Shown: positions 10,320 to 19,416 of the stretch, in pieces
How the letters are laid out: each line of letters opens with the position of its first letter
How positions within the stretch are numbered: position 1 is the first letter of the stretch
Source: Geosiphon pyriformis
Taxonomy: Eukaryota; Glomeromycota; Glomeromycetes; Archaeosporales; Geosiphonaceae
Assembly: GCA_016748015.1 (NCBI GenBank)
Contig: JAAOMT010000731.1
Span: 22,824-55,375, forward strand
Length of the DNA: 32,552 nucleotides
Direction of reading: 5' to 3'
Position numbers and translations under genes: made by a program
The notes under the pieces: model-generated
Seen by the model: only the letters and a program-made list of their open reading frames with translations
What the model was told of the DNA's origin: nothing
Database searches by the model: none

Positions 10320-11880
10320 TTACTATTTTTTAGATGCTATATATATTTGAATTTTCTAATTTAATTTGTTGCATATTGTTTACATTTCAATGACAATAAT
10401 TGGTTTTAGATCTTGTGGTATATCTTCTGGCCTGATTAATAAAATTTGTGTTCCTAACTAAGGTACTGATAATAATGATTTCTGTTTTGCATGATAAATT
10501 TTTAACTAATTTTTATGTGCTACTTTTTTTAAAATCTTGTCTTCCAATCATAATTTGTAAGCTCTATTTTCTAAAGCTTTGTGTATATGGAATGAATTGT
10601 CCTACTTTGGATCAAATTTTCCACTCCACTGTTTTTCAGTTTTTGTATGATATAACAGTACTTGGTCTTCAATCTTGAATTCCATTGGTTGTTCTGATAG
10701 GCAGTTAGCATGTTTTTTTTTTGTCATTCTTGAACATGACTAATATTGTCAGCTGCTGTTCTTCAATTGTCTTTCAATGTTTCTATTAGCTAATATGTTT
10801 TTTGGTATAAGGTAGCTTCAAAATTCTTTTCATTGATTGTTTCTGTTGGGTATGATGGTATCACTTGTTCAATTAGTAATGTAGCTTTTTTTCCATAGAC
10901 TAGTTTGAATGGTGTGAACTAAGTCATATTTTGTTTCAATGTTTGGTATACAAAGAGTACAGAAGATATGAATAAGTCCTATTCTTGTTTGTTTTTATGA
11001 CTTATTTTTGCTAGTGCTTCACACAGTATTTGGTTAAATTGTTCTACCAGTCTATTCATTAGTAGATAGTATGATGACAATAAGGGTTGCTTTATTCCAA
11101 ACTATTGGCTTAGTTTAGTTAGTGTATTATTAATGAAATATGTTTTCTAATCAGATAATAATTCTTTTGAGCATCCATATCGGCAAATTAGGTCTTGATG
11201 CACAAATTTGGCTACTGTTTTGGTGTTGGCCACTTAAATTGCTTTGGCTTTTGGCCATTTTGTAAGATAATCTATGGCTACAGTGATATAGCAATTTTCT
11301 TGAGATGTAATTAAGAGAGGTCCAACCAAATCAATCCCAATTCTATTAAATAGATTTCCAACTGGAATGGGTCGAAGTAGTTCTGTTAATTTTGTTTCTT
11401 TTCTTTGCTGACATGAGTTATAATTGAGCACGTATTTGAAAATGTCTTTGTATATTGTTGGCCAATAGTATAAATTTAGTGTTTTTTTAAGGGTAGTATC
11501 TTTGTTAAAGTGTTCTGTAGTTGGATCAGAATGCATACTATGTAATATAATTTCTTTTTCATTGTTCTTTATAACTTGTTGTGAGATGAAACAGTTTTGG
11601 CATTCTTATTAATATAGTTGGTTGTCTTGAATAGAATAATTTTGGGCTTGTTTCATATAGTACTTTGTTCCTGTTAAGATAATATCTCCTTGAAATATAG
11701 TGTTGATAAGTACTGATATAATTGTTGATAAGTAAGTGTATCTATGAGTCTGGGATTAGGTTTGTAGCATCCTTGACAAACTGTTAGCATTGGTGTTCTT
11801 AGATCCTTTTTTGTAATAGACTTTGAGTGGGAATTGTTGCAGATAAATATTTTATCTTGCATATTTTCTCTTTAGTTGTG
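10320..11880 (-). pseudogene. Integrase of element C, broken
   Basis: The minus-strand open piece 11536-11234 holds the HHCC zinc-binding region (MHSDPTTEHFNKDT, YYWPTIYKDIFKYV, NSCQQRKE; the first Cys is Tyr-Asn-type changed) and the start of the core (RIGIDLVGPLLITSQ with the first catalytic Asp, then VAIDYLTKWPKAKAI). Leftwards follow LLSDQKTYFINN (second Asp) and MNRLVEQFNQ (Glu), then a decayed C-terminal part. The piece 11862-11674, between RNase H and HHCC, is the N-terminal extension. The catalytic Asp-Asp-Glu is still recognisable, but stops and frame changes occur throughout. Confidence 0.75.
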
Positions 11881-13389
11881 GATTGTTGAGTAGCTAAACA
11901 AATTATTTATGATCAGTATATAGATCAAAGAGCAAGCCAAGGTAATATCTCTACATCTGTACAGCCCAATAAATGATAAGACATTTCAAATCTGTTGTAC
12001 TGTAATTCTTTTCTGTTAGGCTAGTGCTGCAACTGGCTTAGACAATTAGATATTCTCTATTGTCTAGTTTTATCTGTGATAAAACAGCTTTTAGAGTATT
12101 TTTTGAGGTGTCTATAATGATAATGAATTGTTTAGTAAAATCTGGGTAAATCAGGATTGGAAATGTGATCAATCACTGCTTGAGATAGTCAAATGCTTTC
12201 TATTGATTTTTTTTCTATAAGTATGGTATATATTTGAACAACAAATGATAAAGGGGTTTTGCGATAGTTGAAAACTCTTTGACAAATTGGCAATAGTATT
12301 CTACTAATCTTAAAAATTTTTATAACTCTTAAAAATTGATTGGGGCTGGAAAATCTTTAACTTTTTGGATCTTGTCTAAGTTAGATTTGACTCTGTTTTT
12401 GCTAATTACATGTCCTAGGAATTTCAACTCAGTTTTCTCAAAAAAACATTTCTTGAAATTGAGTTTTAATCCAGCATTTCAAAGGCATTCAAAGACTTGT
12501 TAAAGGTGCAGCAGATAATCATCAAATGTTTTGGAGAACACATTTGTATTATCTAAGTAAATTACAACTAATTTCCAAAGAATTTCTTTTTACATAACAT
12601 CCATAAGGCATTGGAACATGGCAAAAGTGTTGCAAAGTTTGAAGAGCATTATATTGAACTCAAAGTTTCTATCTTAAGTGGTAAATGCTGTTTTTCTTTT
12701 ATTTTTGAGATCCATTTTGATCTGTTAATATCCACTGGCTAGGTCTAATAACGAGAACTATTTTATTTTTCCTAAATTGTCCAGGATTTCTTGGATGAGG
12801 AGAATAGAGTAATTATCTTTTTGGGTAATGCTATTTAATTTTTGGTAATCCATGCAGAATCATATCTTTCCATTTTTCTTAGTAATTAGGACTACTGGAG
12901 AGAACCAAAGGCTTAACAATTTCTTGATTAAGCTGTGATTAAACATTTGTTGAACTTCTTGTTTGATAAGATTGTCATCAGATGGAGATACTCAGTAAAT
13001 CTGTTGTTTAATAAGTCAAGCATCTCCCATATCAATATGATGCTTTACAATGTCAGTGTGTTCAAACTTATTTTCACTGACAAAGACATTGGCATATTGG
13101 TTTAATAAAACCTTAAGTTGTATTTGTTGTAGAGTGCTTAGGTTTCCCAAATTAAGTTTATTGATTTTTTCTGATGTGAACAAGTAACTTTCTTATGACA
13201 GGTTCTATACTTGTGAGGTAATGTCACAGAATAAGAACAATTGTGTGAAATCTGGAATGGGCTGGAGTTTATCTGAATTCTGAATATTTGGGAATATGAA
13301 ACCAATAAGAGTTTCTTCTGAGATTTCTATAATGTCTTTGGTTGAATTGTGAATGGGGATTTTAAAGTGCTTATGGGCCTTTGCTACAA
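11881..13389 (-). pseudogene. RT and RNase H of element C, broken
   Basis: Reading leftwards from 13370: NKFEHTDIVKHHIDMGDA, then FSPVVLITKKNGKI and FCMDYQKLNS, the fingers of a Ty3/gypsy RT. LLDLASGY and QIKMDLKN follow, then VVIYLDNTNVFSK near 12545-12585, where the catalytic Tyr-Leu-Asp-Asp has become Tyr-Leu-Asp-Asn. LKFLGHVISKNRVKSN marks the end of the palm and thumb. RNase H follows to about 11900 with poor conservation. Many TAA/TAG/TGA codons interrupt it. The same Asp-to-Asn change is seen in outer A. Confidence 0.75.
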
Positions 13390-14033
13390 AATTTTACATA
13401 TTGCTAAATATTTTTTTATATATAAGACCAAAAATAATATTTAAGTGTTTTTTAGATTATACTATTTCTTTTTAAATGTGTTAATAATAGATTTATATAC
13501 ATATTATATAGAATTGTTTTTTTTGTTTTGCTAAACTAATTTGAGTAAATTGTTTTGGGTTTGGTAATTTCAATAATAAATTTTGTTATAATATAAAAAA
13601 TATTGTTTTGATTAGTATTATAATCAGTATTTTTTACTTAAACACTAATTTTTTAACATAGTAAAAGTTTTTAAATAATTTTTAATATTGTTATAATTTT
13701 TAGAATTTATTGTTTGTTAATTAATTATTGTCATTTAGATTATAATATGGTTAATATTGGTATTAATTTTGTCTTATTTTTAAGAAACTATTAATATTAG
13801 TATATAATTTTTTAGATTGTAATAAACAATATATTTGTAATTAGCTAAAAATCTAGTCTATTAAAATTGTTTTACATTAAGTTTTAAACTTTTTTTGTTT
13901 AGCTATTTGAAACCAATATTATTAATAATAATATCAAATTTTTTTTTTTGTAATTACTGTTGAAAGTATTTAAGACTATAGATAATAGCTACTACTTTTA
14001 ATTTAATAAAATTATATTTAAATTGTATGGCAG
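13390..14033 (-). pseudogene. Extremely AT-decayed RNase H-integrase fragment of a gypsy element
   Basis: This 644-bp stretch has no open frame, but it aligns almost base by base with outer A 16885-17560 (integrase zinc region, the integrase start and RNase H). For example GTCTTATTTTTAAGAAAC at about 13769 faces GTCTTATTCTGAAAAGAC at 17281, and the later TATTATTAATAATAATAT faces TATTATCAGTGATAATAT. Most differences turn G or C of outer A into A or T. It is a much older or more heavily mutated copy than its neighbours. Outer A inserted at its right edge; its left edge abuts element C abruptly. Confidence 0.7.
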
Positions 14034-15015
14034 TGTTATCAGAGGTTTTTGGTCTCTTTTTTTAAATGTTGTTAATGCTTGTTTGCTGTGAATTCACGTT
14101 TTCTGGATGTGGTTAAACCTCCAGTAACTGAATTTATCTTCAAATTATCTCTTATAATTTGAACTGCTGGGCTTGTAAGTGGAAAGGCCAATTCTGTGCC
14201 AGTTGTTTTATGTAGTTACGTTGTAGTTAACGTCAACTCTTTCCCAGGAAATGCTTGTCTGGAAGCTCACTAAAAATGTGTAGTTACTTTACTGTGAAAG
14301 TCAACTCTTCTACAGGAATCTCGTCTATAGACTACCCTAATAATTATAGTAAGAAAATAAAAAGAAAATAAAAAAAATATAAAAGAAATAGAATTCTGTC
14401 AAGGGAAACGTTTTCTATCCAGGCCTGGAGTCACTAACAGGTTTACTGAAATTGGTAGCTAATCAATTTCAAAATATTAGTTGGGTTCTTGGGAATTTTC
14501 CAAGTGCAAATAATTAAAGAATTTGGTTTTTCAAATTATTTGATATTTATTTTTTTTTGTGTGTGTAGGATTAGTTCTAAGTGATAAAACTAAAATAAGA
14601 TATATTTTCTCGAAGAGAGAAGCTCTTCTTTTATACAACTTGTCATAACACTATTTTATGAACTTGAACTTTGCTATTTTCTACAATTTCACTAAACTAA
14701 AGATACATTTCAGTGAACTACAAGTTATTTCTGTGAACTATTAAATATTTCTGTGAATTATCAATTATTTCGGCAAATTTCTACAAATTTCAGTGAACTT
14801 TTGAATGTTACATAGTTTGGGGTATTGCATGATTGATCATTGCAATTAGGTTACATTTGTGTTGTGTACAATTTGAGTTATTAATTAAATGATAATTTTG
14901 GACATTTTTGCTAATGTAATAAGTGATAATTTGAAATAATAATATATGCTAATTAATGATAGGAATTATAAGATAATTTCATGCTAAATAATATTTCTAA
15001 TTTTGTCTGGTAACA
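14034..15015 (-). repeat. 3' LTR of outer A (982 bp)
   Basis: On the minus strand the LTR starts TGTTACCAGACAAAATTAG at 15015 and ends CTGATAACA at 14034 (CTGGTAACA in the intact form), giving 9-bp terminal inverted repeats. It is 69 bp longer than the LTRs of inner A because a roughly 69-bp unit ending in AGAGTTGAC is present twice (about 14215-14335). A TATAAAAG box (minus, 14628-14635) is followed by the hairpin GAAGAG-CTTCT-CTCTTC. U3 has the family's degenerate repeats with a GAAAT core at about 14690-14810. Confidence 0.9.
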
Positions 15016-15703
15016 TAACCTCCTCCTCAAGACTGAGCTCCATCGAAGTCCAAGTACTGTTTGTTATTTCCAGATAATAATCCAAAATTATTGAAGAAAT
15101 TTGGTCTGAAAATTGTTGAAATTTCAGTTTTGTGAGCTTTCCAATGTATTGAATCTTCAAAGGTTGAAAAATTGGGTTTTGTAGTATGTTTTCACAGGTG
15201 TGGAATAGGTCATAAAGTCTAAGAACAGCTCTGAGCCTGTAGTGACTGTTTGTTGATCCAGCTGTTGTCTTGAATTTGTTGTGGAGTTGTTTCTGAATAG
15301 CTTCTTTTGTGAGGTTTGCTGTTGTAAGTTCCAGTTTCCATTCGTAGAGTGTTTTTCCAATGTGAAAATATCTATAGATTGGAGAATATTCAGTGTTTTC
15401 CTCATTGAGACACAGTTGAAGTCTTTGTTGAATTGTAGCATTTGATGGAATACTAATCGGAGTGAGCATTAGGTTTTCTCTTAAAGCAAGCTTTAAAAGT
15501 TCTGACAGGTGAATTTCAGTATAACTTCTTGTGTTCTTCTTATACAGGTGATATTTTTGTGAATTTGGAGCTAAATTTGTAACTACTTCTGTTTGGGTAT
15601 AATTAATGTGGTTTCCAGTAACAGTAATGGATAATTCGGGTATTGTTTTTAAAACTAACATTAATTTTTGGGATAATTGTTGAATGTTTTGAGGAATAGT
15701 CAT
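14984..15703 (-). CDS. Accessory protein of gypsy family A, intact 239 aa, unknown function
   Basis: An uninterrupted 239-codon ORF from ATG 15703 (MTIPQNIQQLSQ) to a stop inside the 3' LTR; the last 10 or so residues (MLPDKIRNII) are LTR-encoded. The in-frame TTG upstream at 15712 is not needed, since ATG 15703 is conserved in inner A. There is no signal peptide, membrane segment or Cys/His cluster, so it is not an Env. It looks soluble and mostly helical: acidic C-terminus, then upstream a block YFHIGKTLYEWK...KEAIQKQL and LRLYDLFHTCENIL. From memory similar G-K-x-L ... R-x-x-x-x-YDLF patterns occur in many Glomeromycotina hypothetical proteins; this is a recollection, not a search. All other genes of this element are broken. 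Confidence 0.75.
   Translation of the reverse strand: MTIPQNIQQLSQKLMLVLKTIPELSITVTGNHINYTQTEVVTNLAPNSQKYHLYKKNTRSYTEIHLSELLKLALRENLMLTPISIPSNATIQQRLQLCLNEENTEYSPIYRYFHIGKTLYEWKLELTTANLTKEAIQKQLHNKFKTTAGSTNSHYRLRAVLRLYDLFHTCENILQNPIFQPLKIQYIGKLTKLKFQQFSDQISSIILDYYLEITNSTWTSMELSLEEEVMLPDKIRNII
15017..15028 (-). promoter_or_regulatory. Polypurine tract of outer A
   Basis: On the minus strand GAGGAGGAGG lies a few bases before the LTR start TGTTACC, the site for plus-strand priming. It sits inside the accessory ORF and encodes its acidic Glu-Glu-Glu run. Confidence 0.75.
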
Positions 15704-15824
15704 TATAAGCAATTTGAAATAACAGAAAATTATTTTTGGTGTATGAGTTTTTATGTTATTTTTGTTTTGTTTTTGTGAGATTGTTTCTAAATTATAAGAA
15801 GATAACTATAATAATAAATTTAAA

Positions 15825-17210
15825 TTAAGTGTTCAAGTTGGAAGGCTGTTCAATGACAACTATTGGTTCTAAATTTTGGGGAATGTCTTTGGGATTGATT
15901 AAAGAGGAATGTGTACCAATTTGTGAAATTAATGATTCAGGATTGTTTCTGGAATTATAGTGTTTCAAACAATTTCCATGTGCAACTTTTGCTAGAATTT
16001 TGTCATCAAGTCTTAGCTTGTATGATCCATTGCCTAAAACTTCATGGATAAAGAATAGTCCATCCCATTTATTCTCAAATTTTTTACTCAATTGTTTTTC
16101 AGCTTTAGTTCTGTGTAAGAAAACTTTGTTTCCAATTTTAAATTCATTGGTGACTGGAGGCAATTTGTTATCATGCCATTCTTTTTGTTAAGCTTGTGAG
16201 TGTTCAATATGGGTGGCTGCTATTTGTCATTTTCCTTTCAATGTGCTAAGCAGAGTGTAGGCTCTTCGCTGAAGCATTTCTTGAAAATTGTTTTCATTGA
16301 TTGGTTGTACTGGATATGTTTCTACTGTGAAACTAATTGATAACGTTGCCATCATTCCATAAGTTAAATCAAATGGTGTGTGTTTTGTGGTATCTTGTTT
16401 TAGTGTCCTATATGCTAGTAACACTGATGGAATAAAGAGATCCCATTCTTGCTCAAAATTGGTTGAAACTTTGGCTAATGATTCACACAATGTTCTGTTG
16501 AACTGTTCTACTAGTCCATTTGTTTGTGGATGATAGAATGAAGATAATGGTCTCTTGACATTAAATCGTCCACAAATTTCCTGGATTAAATTGTTCACGA
16601 AATGTGTTCCTTGATCAGATAAAAGTTTTATTAGGCATCCATGTCTACAAATGATGTCTTTATAGATGAAGTTTGCTACTGATTTTGCATCTGCTTGTTG
16701 AATAGCTCTGGCTTCAGGCCATTTGGTGAGATAGTCTATGGCTACTGCAATATAACAGTTCTCTTGGTTTGTGATAGGTAGTGGTCCAACTAAATTGATA
16801 CCAATTCTGTCAAAAGACTGTTCAACTTTAATTGAGTTTAAAGTTTTTGTAGGGCGAGTTCCTCCTCTTTTTTGACAACTATTACAAGATTTGACATATT
16901 CGTGAATGTTTTTTCTTATTCGAGGCCAAAAGTAGTATTCTAGTGTTCTTTGGGTGGTGCTGGCTTTTTCGAAATAGGCTGATGAAGGATCTGAGTGTAT
17001 GTTGTATAATATAGTCTCTTTTTTCTGTTCTTGTATTAATCTGAGTAGTTTGTTTGGGTTTTTGAAATTTTGATGATAAATAATGTTGTTGTGTAGAAAA
17101 TATTGTTTGGCTTGTTGTTGTAGTCAATGTTTTTCATTTAGAGACCAATCTGTTGGGATTGTTAATGTTTCCAAATATTGTTTGAGATCATTGTAGTTTT
17201 CCGAATTCAT
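15825..17210 (-). pseudogene. Integrase of outer A with GPY/F domain, broken
   Basis: A 1,386-nt reading frame from ATG 17210 to TAA at 15825, the same length as in inner A. In order: HHCC zinc region (about 16865-17000), DDE core and a C-terminal GPY/F module (KFENKWDGLFFIHEV, LGNGSYKLRL) at about 16000-16100. The second Asp (LLSDQGT, about 16610) and Glu (NGLVEQFN, about 16505) remain, but the first Asp is Asn (GINLVGPLP, about 16795). Stops include TGA at 17124-17126 (also in inner A), TGA near 16228 where inner A has CGA, and TAA near 16190 at a Gln codon. It is dead. Confidence 0.85.
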
Positions 17211-17272
17211 TGTTTGTTGGCTCTTTTGGTTGGTTAAGTTGAGTGTTGGTTTTTGTGTTTTTTTTTTTTTTT

Positions 17273-18458
17273 CTAATTTTGTCTTATTCTGAAAAGACAG
17301 TCAACATTGGTATGGAGTTTTCCTGGTTTGTAATGTACGATGTATCGATTGTTTGCTAGAAATCCTGTCTATTGGATTTGTTTTGCATTCAGCTGAGTAT
17401 TTTTGTTCTGAAGCCATTTGAGTCCAATATTATCAGTGATAATATTGAATTCTTTAGGTCTAAGATAAAGGTTGAAGTGGTGTAGGGCCCAAATTACGGC
17501 TGCTGTTTCTAGTTCTGTGGCAGGGTAGTTTTTCTCAACTGGTTTTAATGTTCTGCTAGCATAAGCAATTACTCGCTCATTTCTGTTGTTATCTAGTTGT
17601 GATAAGATAGCATCAAAGGCAGTATAAGAGGCATCTGTTGCTAATTAGAATTGGTTGCTGAAATCTGGGTAGGCAAGAATTGGAGCTGTCGTTAGTTTTT
17701 CTTTGAGAATTTCAAATACATTTTGGCATTCAGCAGTTCATTCATATTTGACATTTTTGGTGGTAAGCTGGTTGAGAGGTTTTGCGATTTCTGAGAATCC
17801 TTTGATAAACTTCTGATAGTAGGAGGCTAACTCTATGAATTCTCTTAGTTCTGTAGTGTTTTGAGGAGTTTTGAAGTTTTTGACAGTGCTGATTTTTTCA
17901 GGGTCTGGTTTGATTCCCTCTTTACTAATGATATGACTAAGGAAGAGCAAGCTTGTTTTTCCAAAGTAGCATTTTTCGATGTTGAGTTTTAGTCCTGCTT
18001 TTCGTAATCATTAAAAAACTTCTCGCAGTGTTTTAAGTGTAATTCGAACGATGGAGAATAAACATCAGTATTGTCAAGATAAATAACTACTGACTTCGAA
18101 AGAAGTCCTTGGTACACAACATTCATTAATCTCTGAAACGTTGCTGGTGCATTGCATAATCTGAAAGACATTATATTGAACTCGTAATTTCTGCCTTGGG
18201 TGGTGAATGTTGTTTTGGGGCAATCTTTGGAATCCATAGCAACTTACCAGTAACCATTTTCTAAATCTAGTGTTGAAAAGTATTTGGATTTTCCAAGAGC
18301 ATCTAACATGTCATCAATTTGGGGAAGGGGGTAGGCATCTCCAATTGTAACACTATTGAGTTGTTGATAGTCAACACAAAATTGTATATTTCCATTTTTC
18401 TTTTTAACTAGCACTACAGGTGAAGCCCAAGAACTCATGGAGGGTTGGATGAGTCCGT
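17273..18458 (-). pseudogene. RT-RNase H of outer A (C-terminal part), broken
   Basis: Reading leftwards from the insertion at 18458: LIQPSMSSWASPVVL, KKKNGNIQFCVDYQQLNS, STLDLENGYW, then VVIYLDNTDVYSP (about 18065-18105; the catalytic Tyr-Leu-Asp-Asp is Tyr-Leu-Asp-Asn), a frame change near 18000, thumb, and RNase H (LATDA, about 17635; TELETAA, about 17510; IITDNIGLKWL, about 17430; VDCLSR-like end). The frame ends in TAG at 17273-17275, directly before a run of 15 A (minus strand). The N-terminal part of the RT is on the other side of the insertion at 28153. Confidence 0.85.
18455..18458. repeat. Target-site duplication of inner A, left copy
   Basis: CCGT directly precedes the LTR start; CTGT follows the right LTR at 28153-28156. 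One C/T transition separates them. In outer A the target was the RT codons Asn-Gly (minus strand ACGG), and removing the insert plus one copy restores the frame seen in inner A itself. Confidence 0.75.
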
Positions 18459-19371
18459 TGTTACCAGACAAAATTAGAAATATTATTTAGCATAAAACTA
18501 TCTTATAATTCCTATCATTAATTAGCATATATTATTGTTTCAAATTATTACTTATTACATTAGCAAAAATGTCTGAAATTATCATTTAATTAATAACCCA
18601 AATTGTATACAACACAAATATAACCTAATTGCAATGATCAATCATGCAATACCCTGAACTATGTAATATTCAAAAGTTTGCCAAAATTTATAGAAATTTG
18701 CCGAAATAATTGATAGTTTACTGAAATATCTAATAGTTCACAGAAATAACTTGTAGTTTGCCGAAATGTATCTTTAGTTCAGCAAAATTATAGAAAATAG
18801 CAAAGTTCAAGTTCATAGAATAGTGTTACAACAAGTTGTATAAAAGAAGAGCTTTTCTTTTCGAGAAAATGTATCTTACTTTAGATTTATCACTTAGAAC
18901 CATTTCTATACACACAAAAGAAATAAATATCAAATAATTCGAAAAACTAAATTCTTTAATTATTACACTTAGAAAATTCCCAAAACTCAACTAATGTTTT
19001 GAAATTGATTAGCTACCAATTTCAATAAACTGTTAGTGACTCCAGGCCTGGATCGAAAATGTTTCTCTTGTTAAAATCCTATTTCTTTTACATTTCTTTT
19101 ATTTTTCTTTTTCTTTTCTTATTACAATTATTAGGGTAGCCTACAGACAAGATTCCTGTAGAAGAGTTGACATTTACTACAACATAATTACATAAAGTAA
19201 CTGGCAAGGAATTGGCCATTCCACTTATAAGCCCAGCAGTTCAAATTATAGGAGATAATTTGAAGATAAAATTCAGTTATTGGAGGTTCAATTACTTCCT
19301 GAAAACGTGAATTCACAACAAAATTAACATTAACAACATTCGAGAAAAGAGACCAAAAACCTCTGGTAACA
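18459..19371 (+). repeat. 5' LTR of inner A (913 bp)
   Basis: It starts TGTTACCAG and ends CTGGTAACA, perfect 9-bp terminal inverted repeats. It has exactly the same length as the 3' LTR at 27240. By hand comparison they differ at roughly 45-50 positions, all apparently transitions. U3 holds degenerate repeats with a GAAAT core (about 18690-18790), then the TATA box, hairpin and T-rich tract (19080-19120). AGAGACCAAA (19348-19357) can pair with the PBS. Confidence 0.93.
18839..18863 (+). promoter_or_regulatory. TATA box and downstream hairpin in the 5' LTR
   Basis: TATAAAAG (18839-18846) is conserved in all three family A LTRs and is the likely core promoter, so U3 ends and R begins shortly after. 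The next bases form GAAGAG-CTTTT-CTTTTC; in the other two LTRs the second arm is CTCTTC and the stem is perfect, so this copy lost one pair by C-to-T. Confidence 0.65.
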
Positions 19372-19373
19372 TT

Positions 19374-19383
19374 TGGTGCTCTC
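19374..19383 (+). promoter_or_regulatory. Primer-binding site of inner A
   Basis: TGGTGCTCTC begins two bases after the LTR end. It is identical to the site of element B. The bulged pairing AGAG-ACCAAA (19348-19357) with TTTGGT-G-CTCT (19372-19382) would form a stem across the U5-PBS border. Confidence 0.75.
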
Positions 19384-19416
19384 TTATAGAAACAACACAG
19401 CAAAAACAACTTCAAA

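Larger units (their letters stand above)
8509..13389 (-). mobile_element. Gypsy element C remnant (3' LTR to RT)
   Basis: A minus-strand Ty3/gypsy element is readable from its 3' LTR at the left through an accessory ORF, integrase, RNase H and RT to about 13389. Its gag, protease and 5' LTR are absent: at about 13390 the sequence changes to a differently decayed fragment. Protein similarity to family A is moderate (same motifs, many substitutions), so it is a separate family or old subfamily. All genes contain stops. It may be related to element B, whose LTR ends are similar. Confidence 0.75.

Noticed and set aside
13390-14033. Plain AT-rich intergenic spacer or centromere-like DNA
   Set aside because: It aligns over its length with the RNase H-integrase region of outer A once transitions are allowed.
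15157-15441. Second open frame inside the accessory ORF (minus, 94 codons), possible overlapping gene
   Set aside because: It is a shadow frame; no evidence that the frame stays open in inner A and no recognisable motif.
14984-15703. Accessory ORF as an envelope gene
   Set aside because: Its position suggests env, but there is no signal peptide, transmembrane helix, cleavage site or cysteine pattern.
16885-17560. Classical RIP (CpA-biased) as the only cause of decay
   Set aside because: Many changes are at CpG and Trp codons more often became TGA than TAG, which is not the CpA preference of Neurospora RIP. Without a context count I keep the mechanism open.
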